Shown here: in pieces, positions 25,149 through 33,531 of the stretch
Layout of the letters: each line of letters opens with the position of its first letter
Numbering within the stretch: position 1 is the first letter of the stretch
Assembly (NCBI RefSeq): GCF_018448905.1
Contig: NZ_RCWA01000026.1
Location: 1-64,000 of the forward strand
Direction: 5' to 3'
DNA from: Photorhabdus heterorhabditis
Lineage (GTDB): Bacteria; Pseudomonadota; Gammaproteobacteria; Enterobacterales; Enterobacteriaceae
Length of the DNA: 64,000 nucleotides
Program-made: the position numbers and the translations under genes
The notes under the pieces: model-generated
What the model saw: the letters and a program-made list of their open reading frames with translations, nothing else
Databases searched by the model: none
What the model was told of the DNA's origin: nothing

Positions 25149-26978
25149 ATGTGTGGAATTGTTGGTGCAGTAGCACAACGAGATATTGCTGAAATCCTGA
25201 TTGAAGGGCTTCGTCGTTTGGAATACCGTGGTTACGACTCCGCTGGGTTGGCGGTTGTTGATAACGAAAAGAATATGCTCCGCCTACGTGAAGTCGGTAA
25301 GGTGCAAATGCTAGCTGATGAGGTTGATAAACAACCAGTCCTTGGTGGGACAGGTATTGCGCACACCCGTTGGGCTACACATGGTGAACCGAACGAGAAG
25401 AATGCTCATCCGCATATTTCCGATTATATTGCTGTTGTTCACAACGGCATTATTGAAAACTATGAAGAATTGCGGGTTCAATTAATTGAGCGTGGTTATT
25501 CATTTATATCGGATACTGACACAGAAGTTATTGCTCACCTTGTTCATTGGGAGCAAAAACAGAGTGGTACCTTGCTAGAGGCTGTCCAGCGTGTTATCCC
25601 CCAGCTTCGTGGTGCTTATGGCGCAGTTATCATGGATAGCCGTGATCCCGGAGCAGTAATCGCTGCAAGATCGGGTAGTCCTTTGGTTATTGGTTTGGGT
25701 GTGGGGGAAAACTTCCTTGCGTCTGATCAATTGGCGCTGTTGCCTGTTACTCGTCGTTTTATCTTCCTTGAAGAAGGCGATATTGCTGAAGTAACCCGTC
25801 GTACCGTGCGTATTTTTAATATTCACGGGGAGCCAATTGAACGGGAACATATTGAATCTAATATTCAATATGATGCTGGTGACAAAGGTATTTATCGTCA
25901 CTATATGCAAAAAGAGATCTATGAACAGCCAATGGCAATCAAAAGTACTTTGGAAAAGCGCTTAGGTTATGGACAAGTAGATCTGTCTGAACTTGGCCCT
26001 AATGCAGCTGAATTATTATCCAAAGTAGAACATATTCAGATTGTTGCCTGTGGTACATCCTATAACGCAGGTATGGTTTCCCGTTATTGGTTTGAAGCAT
26101 TGGCCGGTATTCCTTGTGATGTAGAAATTGCCTCTGAATTTCGTTACCGCAAATCGGCACGTCGTCCGGGAAGCTTATTAATTACATTGTCTCAATCAGG
26201 TGAAACCGCAGATACATTGGCAGCCTTGCGTTTATCTAAAGAACTTGGATATCTCACATCGTTGACAGTCTGTAACGTAGCGGGTTCTTCTTTAGTCCGT
26301 GAATCTGATTTTGCACTGATGACTAAGGCTGGTGCTGAAATTGGTGTTGCTTCAACGAAAGCTTTCACAACCCAACTGACAGTGTTGCTGATGCTGGTGG
26401 CTTATCTTGGACGCTTAAACGGTGTTGATGTAGAGCAGGAGCAAGAAATTGTTCATGCATTACATGCACTGCCGAGCCGCATTGAAAGCATGTTGTCGAA
26501 GGATAAAATTATCGAGGCGCTGGCGGAAGATTTTTCTGATAAACACCACGCTTTGTTCCTTGGCCGTGGTGATCAATATCCGATAGCGGTTGAAGGGGCA
26601 CTGAAATTAAAAGAAATTTCTTACATTCATGCTGAGGCTTATGCAGCAGGTGAATTGAAACATGGTCCATTGGCACTGATTGATGCAGACATGCCTGTTA
26701 TCATTGTGGCTCCAAACAATGAACTATTGGAAAAACTGAAATCCAATATTGAAGAAGTACGAGCCCGTGGTGGATTGTTATATGTATTTGCGGATCAGGA
26801 TGCCGGTTTTACGGACAGCGAAGGAATGAAGATTATCCCATTACCGCATGTTGAAGAACTGATTGCACCAATATTTTATACCGTTCCACTGCAACTACTC
26901 TCCTATCATGTTGCTTTGATTAAAGGGACTGATGTTGATCAGCCTCGTAACTTGGCTAAATCAGTAACTGTAGAATAG
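25149..26978 (+). CDS. glmS: glutamine--fructose-6-phosphate aminotransferase
   Basis: First committed step of amino-sugar synthesis, 609 residues as in E. coli. Cys2 ([10 protein letters not shown]) is the glutaminase nucleophile. Two SIS isomerase domains follow (ACGTSYNAG, then [19 protein letters not shown]). The C-terminus [11 protein letters not shown] includes the segment (about 26939-26978) that TnsD recognises as attTn7 in relatives. No Tn7 element is inserted here. Confidence 0.97.
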   Translation: MCGIVGAVAQRDIAEILIEGLRRLEYRGYDSAGLAVVDNEKNMLRLREVGKVQMLADEVDKQPVLGGTGIAHTRWATHGEPNEKNAHPHISDYIAVVHNGIIENYEELRVQLIERGYSFISDTDTEVIAHLVHWEQKQSGTLLEAVQRVIPQLRGAYGAVIMDSRDPGAVIAARSGSPLVIGLGVGENFLASDQLALLPVTRRFIFLEEGDIAEVTRRTVRIFNIHGEPIEREHIESNIQYDAGDKGIYRHYMQKEIYEQPMAIKSTLEKRLGYGQVDLSELGPNAAELLSKVEHIQIVACGTSYNAGMVSRYWFEALAGIPCDVEIASEFRYRKSARRPGSLLITLSQSGETADTLAALRLSKELGYLTSLTVCNVAGSSLVRESDFALMTKAGAEIGVASTKAFTTQLTVLLMLVAYLGRLNGVDVEQEQEIVHALHALPSRIESMLSKDKIIEALAEDFSDKHHALFLGRGDQYPIAVEGALKLKEISYIHAEAYAAGELKHGPLALIDADMPVIIVAPNNELLEKLKSNIEEVRARGGLLYVFADQDAGFTDSEGMKIIPLPHVEELIAPIFYTVPLQLLSYHVALIKGTDVDQPRNLAKSVTVE

Positions 26979-27006
26979 TCGTTTTATAAGTAATAAGTTG
27001 AAATAA

Positions 27007-27041
27007 GCCTCTGTACATTAAAAATACAGAGGCTTTTTTTT
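27007..27041 (+). terminator. glmS terminator
   Basis: GCCTCTGTA (27007-27015) pairs perfectly with TACAGAGGC (27025-27033), followed by eight T residues. Classical intrinsic terminator downstream of glmU-glmS. Confidence 0.92.
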
Positions 27042-27090
27042 GGTCTGAAAAAAATTTTCATTATTTTCTTGCTGATAAAAACGAACTGCA

Positions 27091-27113
27091 TTATTGCTAT
27101 ATTATAACATTAC
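27091..27113. promoter_or_regulatory. probable Zur box of rpmE2-rpmJ2
   Basis: The right half TATAACATTAC (27103-27113) fits the gammaproteobacterial Zur consensus half-site. The left half TTATTGCTATA (27091-27101) matches it at 7 of 11 positions, with one central base. It lies 15 bp before rpmE2, where Zur controls the paralogous ykgM-ykgO operon in E. coli. The consensus is from memory. Confidence 0.6.
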
Positions 27114-27128
27114 ATTTGTGGCGAAGTT

Positions 27129-27383
27129 ATGAAACCAAATATCCATCCAAACTACCGGGTAGTTGTATTTCACGATACCAGTACTAATGCCTACTTTACA
27201 GTTGGTTCCACTATCCGTACTGAGCGGACAATTACCTTGAATGGAGAAGAGTATCCGTATGTGACAGTTGATGTATCATCGGAATCACATCCTTTCTACA
27301 CAGGTAAGCAGAAAACTTTATCTCAGGAAGGCAGCACAGCACGATTCCAGAAAAAATTTGGGCGTTTTATTGGCAATAAATAA
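27129..27383 (+). CDS. rpmE2: ribosomal protein bL31 type B (zinc-independent)
   Basis: 84 residues and no CxxC zinc ribbon, unlike the housekeeping L31. This is the C-minus paralogue (YkgM) that replaces the zinc-bearing form under zinc starvation, freeing zinc from ribosomes. The family landmarks [16 protein letters not shown] and QKKFGRF near the end are present. rpmJ2 follows after 17 nt. Confidence 0.93.
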   Translation: MKPNIHPNYRVVVFHDTSTNAYFTVGSTIRTERTITLNGEEYPYVTVDVSSESHPFYTGKQKTLSQEGSTARFQKKFGRFIGNK

Positions 27384-27400
27384 ATTGAAGGATCATAAAA

Positions 27401-27541
27401 ATGCAGGTGTTAAGTTCACTTAAAACGGCGAAAACCCGTCACCCAGATTGCAAAATCGTACGACGTCGTGGCCGGTTGTATGTTATTTGTAAATCCAATC
27501 CACGTTTTAAAGCAGTTCAGGGGAAGAAAAAGAAGCGTTGA
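27401..27541 (+). CDS. rpmJ2: ribosomal protein bL36 type B (zinc-independent)
   Basis: 46 residues ([20 protein letters not shown] at the start, VQGKKKKR at the end), the YkgO type of L36. It keeps only part of the zinc-ligand set of the standard L36. Encoded with rpmE2 as a zinc-starvation ribosomal protein pair behind the probable Zur box. Confidence 0.93.
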   Translation: MQVLSSLKTAKTRHPDCKIVRRRGRLYVICKSNPRFKAVQGKKKKR

Positions 27542-27562
27542 TACTTAATGCTAATGGTAGAA

Positions 27563-27588
27563 CTCGCAGCTTATAACTGCGGGTTTTC
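27563..27588 (+). terminator. rpmE2-rpmJ2 terminator
   Basis: CTCGCAG (27563-27569) pairs with CTGCGGG (27577-27583) with one G-T wobble, followed by TTTTC. It lies 21 nt after rpmJ2. The sequence from here to 27796 shows no gene I can support. Confidence 0.7.
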
Positions 27589-27796
27589 TGCCCTTGTTTA
27601 ACCATTTGGAAAATAGTTAGCATGAGATTTATTTGGGAAGAGAATTACATGACTTAGGTAGATAAGCTGTATTTTTTGTAAAGTAAAACTTCATGAGATA
27701 TTGATTGCACGGTACAAAATTAAACATTTAGTTGTCTGCTATTGCTACAGATTTTTCCCTCAAAAGTAGTTCGTTATTTATGCTTTTTAATGTGTT

Positions 27797-27856
27797 TCAT
27801 TGTAAATCACCATTCTGGTCATTTTTTGACACCCGAATATAGCCAATCTTTTCCAT
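27797..27856 (-). pseudogene. 5' fragment of a serine DNA invertase gene
   Basis: Minus-strand 19-codon fragment MEKIGYIRVSKNDQNGDLQ then stop. It matches the first 19 residues of the full invertase at 36351-35779, including the RVS catalytic region (the catalytic Ser is kept). It is part of the 130-bp repeat next to a crossover half-site. Not functional alone. Confidence 0.8.
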
Positions 27857-27930
27857 ATGTAACCCTGCTGAGTACCAATGAGAGACTACCCTTTCGGAAA
27901 TTTCACAGAATAGTGAGTTTTGAAAAATCT
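27801..27930 (+). repeat. 130-bp crossover-flank repeat, copy A
   Basis: Counterpart of copy C at 39633-39762 in inverted orientation, 124 of 130 positions identical by eye and no gaps. Copy B (36296-36423) is a more divergent third copy in the same orientation as A. Each copy holds the invertase 5' end and about 60-75 bp leading to a crossover site. In copy A only the left half of the site remains (TTTTGAAAAATC, 27918-27929). Confidence 0.9.
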
Positions 27931-28281
27931 TCTATATCAGGAGATGTATCAGCTTTTAACCCAGATGGAATGAGTGTAGCTGAGGTAAGTAATCTACCTG
28001 ATTCTTGTGATATTTCTGGCAAATGGCAATATATAAATGGTGCTATTGTTCCGCGTAAGTACACAAAGGTCGAGTTAATGGCTCAAGCAGAGAGACGTAA
28101 AGAAGAATTGCTATCCCTCGCCAGCAATAGTATTGCCTCTTTACAGGATGCCGTTGATCTAGATGAAGCAACTCTGGAAGAGATAGAACAACTCAAAGAC
28201 TGGAAAAAATACCGAATACAAGCAAACCGCATTGATCCCACCATAGCACCAGATATTGGGTGGCCCGCACAACCAGTATAA
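27930..28281 (+). pseudogene. 3' half of a tail fibre assembly (Tfa) chaperone gene
   Basis: In-frame C-terminal 116 codons of a Tfa-family chaperone (GMSVAEVSNLPDS, then the conserved AWKKY-like DWKKYRIQANRID and PDIGWP). The N-terminal 60 residues are missing; upstream sequence is crossover flank. The missing N-terminal half is at 38885-39063 on the minus strand. Joining the two around the shared TT gives one open frame of 177 codons including stop. See the inversion finding. Confidence 0.85.
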
Positions 28282-28288
28282 ATAATAT

Positions 28289-28320
28289 AGGCCCGCAGTT
28301 CACAAACCGCAGGCCTTTTT
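28289..28320 (+). terminator. terminator after the Tfa 3' half
   Basis: AGGCC-C-GC (28289-28296) pairs with GC-A-GGCCT (28309-28316), followed by TTTTT. Plus-strand intrinsic terminator 8 nt after the Tfa stop codon. Confidence 0.75.
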
Positions 28321-28458
28321 CTATCCTAGTTTTTAGGACAATCAATAAGTGCTTATTTGATGCGTCAGGCTTCACTGGAATGAAGAAAATACCAAATCAT
28401 ATTAACTGAATTGATACTTCAAAAACATCGGACTGGCCAACATAGCCAATCATAACTG

Positions 28459-28492
28459 AAAAAAGACCGGAGACAGAATAATGCCCGGTCTT
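28459..28492 (-). terminator. terminator of the H-collar-Tfa operon
   Basis: On the minus strand AAGACCGG pairs with CCGGTCTT (28485-28492 with 28463-28470), followed by a T run. It lies 11 nt past the tfa stop at 28503, closing the V-W-J-I-H-collar-tfa transcript. Confidence 0.8.
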
Positions 28493-28502
28493 GACAATTT
28501 TA

Positions 28503-29099
28503 TCATTCTGGTACTTGTGGCCAATCAATATCTGGGGTTATTGAAGTATCGACACGACTCAGTAATACCAAATACTTCTTCCAGGCAAGTAATAACGCTT
28601 TCTCTGCGTCTGAGGCCATTTCAGTCTCAACAGCATATTGTAATAAAGTCATAGCTTCATTAGCGTGTTGGCGAAGAGTGGCTCGTTGTAGTTCTACTTG
28701 TTCAATCTGACTGTTTTTTTGGGCTTCGATATCTGTTACCCATTTTTCGTCATCCCATTTATCAAAATCGGTAGCGGGTTGTTTAAATGTCAGTATTTCT
28801 GGTAATTCACCTAGTTCAATAATTTCCTGCTGTTTCCCAGTTTGGGTGTTGTAAGCTATTTTTCCGCGATAATCTGGTACAATCAACCAGTTGGTTAAAT
28901 CAGATGAACGGCAGATGACATACCCCTCTTGGGGATCAGGTGGTGCGTCTGTGCAGGAATTGGCAGGAAGACCAATACCAACGGAAAGATGTTCATCAGT
29001 ACTGTTTAGATATTCCAGTGTAATCGCATCGTAATTAAACACAACGATACTTCCGGTACTGATGGCAATATTATTTTTATCCAGTACAGCCTTATTCAT
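28503..29099 (-). CDS. tail fibre assembly chaperone (Tfa family)
   Basis: 198 residues. The N-terminal part is a DUF-type preamble (VLDKNNIAISTGSIVVFNYD), and the C-terminal part is Tfa-like with LLAWKKYLVLLSRVDTS and PDIDWP. These chaperones fold and trimerise the fibre tip encoded just upstream. The start overlaps the stop of the preceding collar gene (shared A of TGA/ATG), so the two are translationally coupled. A truncated paralogue of its N-terminus is at 38224-38397. Confidence 0.85.
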   Translation of the reverse strand: MNKAVLDKNNIAISTGSIVVFNYDAITLEYLNSTDEHLSVGIGLPANSCTDAPPDPQEGYVICRSSDLTNWLIVPDYRGKIAYNTQTGKQQEIIELGELPEILTFKQPATDFDKWDDEKWVTDIEAQKNSQIEQVELQRATLRQHANEAMTLLQYAVETEMASDAEKALLLAWKKYLVLLSRVDTSITPDIDWPQVPE

Positions 29100-29599
29100 C
29101 AGGCAATCCTCACAATGTAATTAAATGCTACGTTTCGCGGACGTGTTTCTGTTCCTGTTGAAGCAAGAATCGCATCGTCCATATAACCGGAACCACCATT
29201 TCCAATTCCGGTAGCGATACCCAATCCACGGCCATCAAATCCGTAGTTAGCATCTTTGGTGACACTATTGAGAATACAGCTCGGTGTACCCAAACCATCA
29301 GCTCCAGCATTTGAGTTAGACCACATTCGACTAAGCCTATGATTATGTGGAGCAATATCAGCCAATTGATTGGAAAGTAGATATCGACCAACATCCACCC
29401 CACGTCCATCATCCCAGCCACGGATAAATTCACCCCGTAAATCAGGTAATCTACCACTAGGATAAACTTCTGCTAATTTTGGATATAAGGATTTATCAAA
29501 GATTGCTCCATTACATTTTACCCATCCATTTGGTGGTATGTTAGTCGGCCAAGGAAGAGGTATTCCCACCGGGATTTCTTCGAGTACAGATGTACTCAT
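29099..29599 (-). CDS. stand-alone tail collar-domain fibre protein
   Basis: 166 residues consisting only of a collar domain (IPVGIPLPWPTNIPPNGWV, CNGAIFDKS, LPDLRGEFIRGWDDGRGVD, ending RPRNVAFNYIVRIA). It is a paralogue of the C-terminal domain of H but has its own start codon, overlapping the H stop by one base. The N-terminus SVLEEIP aligns with GLLEKLIP of H right after the crossover site, so it may derive from a cassette that gained a start. Possibly a second tip protein; function not shown. Confidence 0.75.
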   Translation of the reverse strand: MSTSVLEEIPVGIPLPWPTNIPPNGWVKCNGAIFDKSLYPKLAEVYPSGRLPDLRGEFIRGWDDGRGVDVGRYLLSNQLADIAPHNHRLSRMWSNSNAGADGLGTPSCILNSVTKDANYGFDGRGLGIATGIGNGGSGYMDDAILASTGTETRPRNVAFNYIVRIA

Positions 29600-30732
29600 T
29601 ATGCTGCCCTTACAATATAGTTAAATGCTAAGTTACGTGGCCTTGATACCCCGATGTAACCTGCATTGGTAGTCCAGGTTGTTGCTGAACCTACAGATCT
29701 GGCTCTTAGTGGAATACCGTTAGGTTGTGGTTGAGGAGTATCCCACTGTAACTTTATGCGCTCATTGAGCGAGAAATTAACAACATTATCAGCAGGCTGA
29801 CCAGCAATTTCCTGTAGTAAATAAGAACCTTCCTGCCATACCAATAATGGACGAGATGGATCGACTCCACGCCCAGCATCCCAACCACGGATAAATTCAC
29901 CACGCAAATCGGGCAAATTACCACTGGGATAAGCCTTGGCTAACTCCGGAAATTTCGACTTATCAAAGGCCGCCCCATTACACGGAACCCATCCTTCCGG
30001 TGGTATTTCAGTCGGCCAGGGAAGTGGCACACCGACCGGAATTAGCTTTTCCAATAAACCAAGGTTTTTCACAAAAGCATTTTTGTCAGGGATATCCGCT
30101 CCGTTTTGGTTTTTTGCCAATTTACTATTAGCATTATCATAAGCTGCTTTTACTGCTTTGGGTGTTGCCGCTGTGGTTTCATCATTACTATTAGTCGCAC
30201 TATTAAGTTTTGTAAAACCTTTCTCTGTCAACGTAGCATCTGGGTGATTGCGGCTTTTTTCATGTTTCAGAATTGAACTATCTACATATTCACGAGTTGC
30301 CAGAACTATAGAGGGATCAATTTTCAGTGTTACTGAATCAGTATTACTGATAATTAAGATCATTCTGACAGTTTGTGTTCTACCCGAACCTTCCTGTAAT
30401 TGTGGTTTATAAGTTTCCGGGCAGTTTGCCACCGCAATCAAGTTACCTTCACTGTCAAACAGACCAATTTCACGCATCCACCAGCCCCCCTCACCTTCAG
30501 GGATAATCTGTTCGGCAATAATTTGGTTGGTGTTTACCGGGTCGACACTCAATGTATTAATTGCGGCCCGACGCTTTTCATTAACTAGCTGTGTCTGATT
30601 AACGTCAGGATCAGGTAATTTACCGCCTCCATCACCAACAGCCATGTGAGTAATATCGACTTTTGTTCCCAAAGCAGCAGCATTTGCCAGCTTAGCCGCT
30701 CCCAGTTTGGTTAAAATTGCAAAGTATTTCAT
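29599..30732 (-). CDS. tail fibre protein H
   Basis: P2 gpH-type fibre, 377 residues. Residues 1-150 are the conserved baseplate-binding N-terminus (MKYFAILTKLGAAKLANAAA, THMAVGDGGG, EGGWWMREIGLFD). Residues 155-222 are fibre repeats (HPDATLTEKGFTKLNSATNS, TPKAVKAAYDNA). At KNLGLLE (222-228) the gene contains a crossover site (30049-30074), and the rest is a tail-collar tip. Starts 4 nt inside the 3' end of I. By analogy with Mu and carotovoricin fibres, the tip is exchangeable by inversion. Confidence 0.9.
   Translation of the reverse strand: MKYFAILTKLGAAKLANAAALGTKVDITHMAVGDGGGKLPDPDVNQTQLVNEKRRAAINTLSVDPVNTNQIIAEQIIPEGEGGWWMREIGLFDSEGNLIAVANCPETYKPQLQEGSGRTQTVRMILIISNTDSVTLKIDPSIVLATREYVDSSILKHEKSRNHPDATLTEKGFTKLNSATNSNDETTAATPKAVKAAYDNANSKLAKNQNGADIPDKNAFVKNLGLLEKLIPVGVPLPWPTEIPPEGWVPCNGAAFDKSKFPELAKAYPSGNLPDLRGEFIRGWDAGRGVDPSRPLLVWQEGSYLLQEIAGQPADNVVNFSLNERIKLQWDTPQPQPNGIPLRARSVGSATTWTTNAGYIGVSRPRNLAFNYIVRAA
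29891..30047. repeat. collar-domain DNA repeat, copy 1
   Basis: 157 bp nearly identical (one mismatch by eye) to 38713-38869 in the same orientation. It encodes the first part of the collar tip domain directly after the crossover site in H. The high identity of this block against divergent distal parts (tip ends) is the usual signature of recombining fibre cassettes. Confidence 0.9.
30049..30074. other. invertase crossover site D (inside H)
   Basis: 26-bp site with core AAACCAAGGTTT, flanked by TTCC on the left and CACAA on the right. By recall it matches Salmonella hixL at about 20 of 26 positions, and it matches site B at 23 of 26. The central dinucleotide is AA at 30061-30062 (TT on the coding strand, codon CTT of Leu224). 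It separates the constant N-terminus of H from its tip. Confidence 0.85.
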
Positions 30733-31349
30733 GGTGAAACCCTCAATGTATCTGTATCGATCAAATGAATTGCTGCCCCTAAAGGAGCATTGTCGCTAGT
30801 TGTGATGACGTCAGGGATATATTGGTAAACAGTGAGATCATCTCCACTATAACTTGTCGCAGCGCAATAAAATTCGCCCTTAACATCCAAATTGATTGAC
30901 AAACCTATCAGATGACGACTAACAGGCTTGGCATCAGAAATTAACCGTTCCAGCTCTAAAAAAGTTTCTTCGGTGATGCCGTTTTCCTGTACCCCTATCG
31001 CCAATCGGAATGTGCCTGGTGTTTCATTGTTCTCCCACCATTCCTTTATTTGAATGAGATAGCCTAACGGTTCTACCACGCGACGGACGGCACCAATGGT
31101 TCCTTTATGTTTGTGCAGAAACATCGAGTTTTTTATAACTTCCCGCTTAGTACTCACCGACCAGTTTTCATCCCAACGATCAACCGACCACGCCCATGCG
31201 AGATAGGGTAAAAACTCTGGAGGGCAAGTGTCAGGATTCCAGAGTTTACGGAGTCGTCGTACTTCTATATTTTGCAGTTGCGAACATGCTTTAGCAGCAG
31301 CCAACTCCAAAACGGTAGAACCTGTTGGTAACAGGCGGTCATTCATCAT
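30729..31349 (-). CDS. baseplate/tail protein I
   Basis: P2 gpI-family baseplate protein (wedge component next to J), 206 residues. Recognisable are LPTGSTVLELAAAKACSQ, LPYLAWAWSVDRWDE and the KHKGTIGAVRRVVEPLG motif. It overlaps the 3' end of J by 11 nt and the 5' end of H by 4 nt, as expected for a translationally coupled P2 late operon. Confidence 0.9.
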   Translation of the reverse strand: MMNDRLLPTGSTVLELAAAKACSQLQNIEVRRLRKLWNPDTCPPEFLPYLAWAWSVDRWDENWSVSTKREVIKNSMFLHKHKGTIGAVRRVVEPLGYLIQIKEWWENNETPGTFRLAIGVQENGITEETFLELERLISDAKPVSRHLIGLSINLDVKGEFYCAATSYSGDDLTVYQYIPDVITTSDNAPLGAAIHLIDTDTLRVSP

Positions 31350-32346
31350 AACCTCCCACTATTGGATCTGGCTTAGAGCAATCAGAAGTTTGAATTTTAC
31401 TCAGCTCTAATTTTTTACCAGTGCAGTAAGGAGCTTGATCTTTACACAGAATTATATCCTTCGTCGGAGCTTTCAATTCCACCTGTTTCACCCCAGTTAC
31501 ATGCAGTGCGGCATAGATGGCGGATAACCGAATATCTTTCCCTAACTTATGTTGATCTAGCACGTACTTATCCATATTTTCTTGAGCTAATTTACGGATA
31601 GGCTCAGACTCAGGTGTCCGCTCAAGATAGAGCACAGCATCAATCTGATATTCCATTATTTTGGCTGGTTGCACTTTTACCCGATCAGCAACCGGTCTGA
31701 CATCTTCGTCATTAAGTGCTATAACCACTTTATCCAGTAAGTCTTGTGAAGGTATACCGTTATGTGTTTCATCTTCCTTATCGTCCTTATCTTTTTCCCA
31801 TATCCATTTCTGTGACAAAATAGTGACGGTTACATTAGCCGGTGATGGACTGATGACAGAAACATCCGCAACAGTTTGATATTCACCTTTACCTTTTCCG
31901 TCACCTTTATTGACACTAATACCTTCATTAACTTTAAGGGCATGATATTCATATGCACCTATCGGCCCTGCAACACTTAGCCCTTCAAAGGCTCTCTGGA
32001 TACGGTTACGGAAGGTGCTATCAGGCTCCATAACGGCCCGAGTAACGTTATAGTTCGCACCTAATTGGTCTAAATCGCCATTGGTTGCATAGGCCAGCAT
32101 CACTGCACGAGCCGCTTCATTTACCCGCTGACGCAATATCAATTCTCGGTAAGCATTTTCTTCCAGCAACTTAACCAGAGGTTCGGATTCCAGCTCTAGT
32201 GTTCGAGTAATAGCATCTCGTTGTTCTTCAGGATAAAGAGATATTAATTTGGCTTTACGCTCAGCCAATAGTCTTTCATAATCCAGTGGCTCTACTACAT
32301 CAGGTGGTGGCAGTTGGCTTAGATCTACCAAGTCAATAGTCGGCAT
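31339..32346 (-). CDS. baseplate assembly protein J
   Basis: P2 gpJ-type baseplate wedge protein, 335 residues, a little longer than P2 gpJ. N-terminal signature LSQLPPPDVVEPLDYERLLAERK, then LREN-type helices and the membrane-distal domain (RVNEAARAVMLAYATNGDLDQLGA). The stretch around residues 145-200 (GDGKGKGEYQ, KDKDDKEDETHNG) is a charged, low-complexity insertion relative to what I recall of the family. 4 nt after W. Confidence 0.9.
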   Translation of the reverse strand: MPTIDLVDLSQLPPPDVVEPLDYERLLAERKAKLISLYPEEQRDAITRTLELESEPLVKLLEENAYRELILRQRVNEAARAVMLAYATNGDLDQLGANYNVTRAVMEPDSTFRNRIQRAFEGLSVAGPIGAYEYHALKVNEGISVNKGDGKGKGEYQTVADVSVISPSPANVTVTILSQKWIWEKDKDDKEDETHNGIPSQDLLDKVVIALNDEDVRPVADRVKVQPAKIMEYQIDAVLYLERTPESEPIRKLAQENMDKYVLDQHKLGKDIRLSAIYAALHVTGVKQVELKAPTKDIILCKDQAPYCTGKKLELSKIQTSDCSKPDPIVGGYDE

Positions 32347-32350
32347 TGTT

Positions 32351-32692
32351 TTACCTCACAGGGATGGATAGAGAAAACACCCCAGGAGACAGCTGATAAT
32401 GACCGGATATATCTATTGTCATTTTGCCGTCTTGTTGGGTATTTATGGTGATAGCTGTCAGATTAATTCGTGGTTCCCAGCGGCTGATAGCTGTATAACT
32501 GGCAGCCATAACTTGCAGACGTAGAGCCGCGTTTTGTGGCCAGTCAATTAATTCGGGTAGCAGAGAACCATAAGTGCGACGTTCTAAACGGCTACCTACG
32601 GGGGTTAGTAAGATATCGCTGACAGACTGGCGTACATGTTCCAAATCTGTCAGGCTACGACCGGTTTGCCGGTTCATTCCAAGATACATCAT
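32351..32692 (-). CDS. baseplate protein W (gp25-like)
   Basis: 113-residue wedge protein of the T4 gp25 / P2 gpW lysozyme-like family, needed to start sheath assembly on the baseplate. Conserved stretch: the MYLGMNRQTGRSL start, then VRQSVSDILLTPVGSRLERRTYGS and LIDWP. The start overlaps the stop of V by one base. Confidence 0.92.
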   Translation of the reverse strand: MMYLGMNRQTGRSLTDLEHVRQSVSDILLTPVGSRLERRTYGSLLPELIDWPQNAALRLQVMAASYTAISRWEPRINLTAITINTQQDGKMTIDISGHYQLSPGVFSLSIPVR

Positions 32693-33531
32693 TATACTGG
32701 ACCTCCTGTTGTCGCACCGCCTGCCATGACGCCGGAGTGTTGGTGAGAATGTAAGGTCACACCATTAGAACTGAGTTTTCCGCCTGTGTTTTCAACATCA
32801 CCTTCCAATTTAATTTTTGACGCTTTCAGACCCATTTCTTTTCCTGCTTTTAGTCCAATCTCGTTTTTTGAGTCCAATCCAATTTTATTAAGTGCTTCTA
32901 GTCCAATCTCGTTTTTTGAATTCAATCCAATTTTGTTGTACGATTCCAATCCAACTTTGTTGTATCCATTTATCCCAATTTCGTTGTACGACTCCAATCC
33001 AATTTTGTTGTATGCCTTTAGTGTTATATTCGTTGCCTCAAGTGTTATGGAATTTGCAGCTTTCACACTGGCAGTCTTAATACCTTTTACCACTAAAGCA
33101 CCAAATTTCGGCTCATACTCCATTACAGCCCCATCGGGGAAAGCAATATGAACAGCTTGTTCAGAACGAGGCGGTGATGCCAGAGATTGATCAGAATAAA
33201 TGGCCGGTAATCCACCATCAGGAAAATCAATATGGTCAGTTTCTGTAGGGAGAGTCGATGGCTCTGGAAATTGATTAGAATAAACAGCCGGTAATACAAA
33301 GGATGTGGTCAATTCACCGCCAACAGATAATAGCAAAACTTGCTCACCACGGCTGGGAGCCCACCAAGTACGGGAATTACCCGCTCGCATTGTCAACCAA
33401 GGTCTCCAGTCAGTTTCGAGATTACCTGTCGCAATTCGACACATTCCTCGCTGAGTATCTACCTCGGTAACAACACCAGTTCTGATCAGGTTACGTAATA
33501 AGCGTAGAAGTTCTGTTAGTTGTGTATCCAT
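32692..33531 (-). CDS. baseplate spike protein V
   Basis: P2 gpV-type membrane-piercing spike, 279 residues. An N-terminal OB-like domain (VVTEVDTQRGMCRI, RTWWAPSRGEQVLLLSVGGE) is followed by a beta-helical shaft and tip. Residues 174-237 are eight consecutive octads of type xNKIGLES (YNKIGLES, YNEIGING and so on), longer than in P2. The tip HSHQHSG carries the HxHxH-like motif that binds iron in P2 gpV. First gene of V-W-J-I-H. Confidence 0.93.
   Translation of the reverse strand: MDTQLTELLRLLRNLIRTGVVTEVDTQRGMCRIATGNLETDWRPWLTMRAGNSRTWWAPSRGEQVLLLSVGGELTTSFVLPAVYSNQFPEPSTLPTETDHIDFPDGGLPAIYSDQSLASPPRSEQAVHIAFPDGAVMEYEPKFGALVVKGIKTASVKAANSITLEATNITLKAYNKIGLESYNEIGINGYNKVGLESYNKIGLNSKNEIGLEALNKIGLDSKNEIGLKAGKEMGLKASKIKLEGDVENTGGKLSSNGVTLHSHQHSGVMAGGATTGGPV
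32821..33012 (-). repeat. 24-bp tandem repeats encoding spike octads
   Basis: Eight degenerate 24-bp units in gene V. Units read TCC-AAT-CC-AAT-TT-type on the plus strand, each encoding one turn xNxIGLxx. Octapeptide repeats with a conserved Gly build the triple beta-helix of T4 gp5-like spikes. The nucleotide similarity between units suggests recent expansion. Confidence 0.8.

Noticed and set aside
26981-27128. Tn7 insertion downstream of glmS
   Set aside because: No tns genes or Tn7-type end repeats; only the glmS terminator and the Zur-box promoter are present.
27742-28281. A 179-codon plus-strand frame taken as a full Tfa gene
   Set aside because: The first 60 codons are repeat flank plus antisense invertase start and do not resemble a Tfa N-terminus; only the 3' part is Tfa.
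27797-28320. CRISPR-like or shufflon-like multi-repeat array in the fibre region
   Set aside because: Only three long flanks with large unequal spacings; no short regular repeats and no cas genes. The Mu/Hin-type inversion model explains them.
32786-33151. Plus-strand 121-codon frame opposite gene V
   Set aside because: Repetitive SFFESNPIL-type peptide is the antisense of the octad repeats in V; no homology or start signal.
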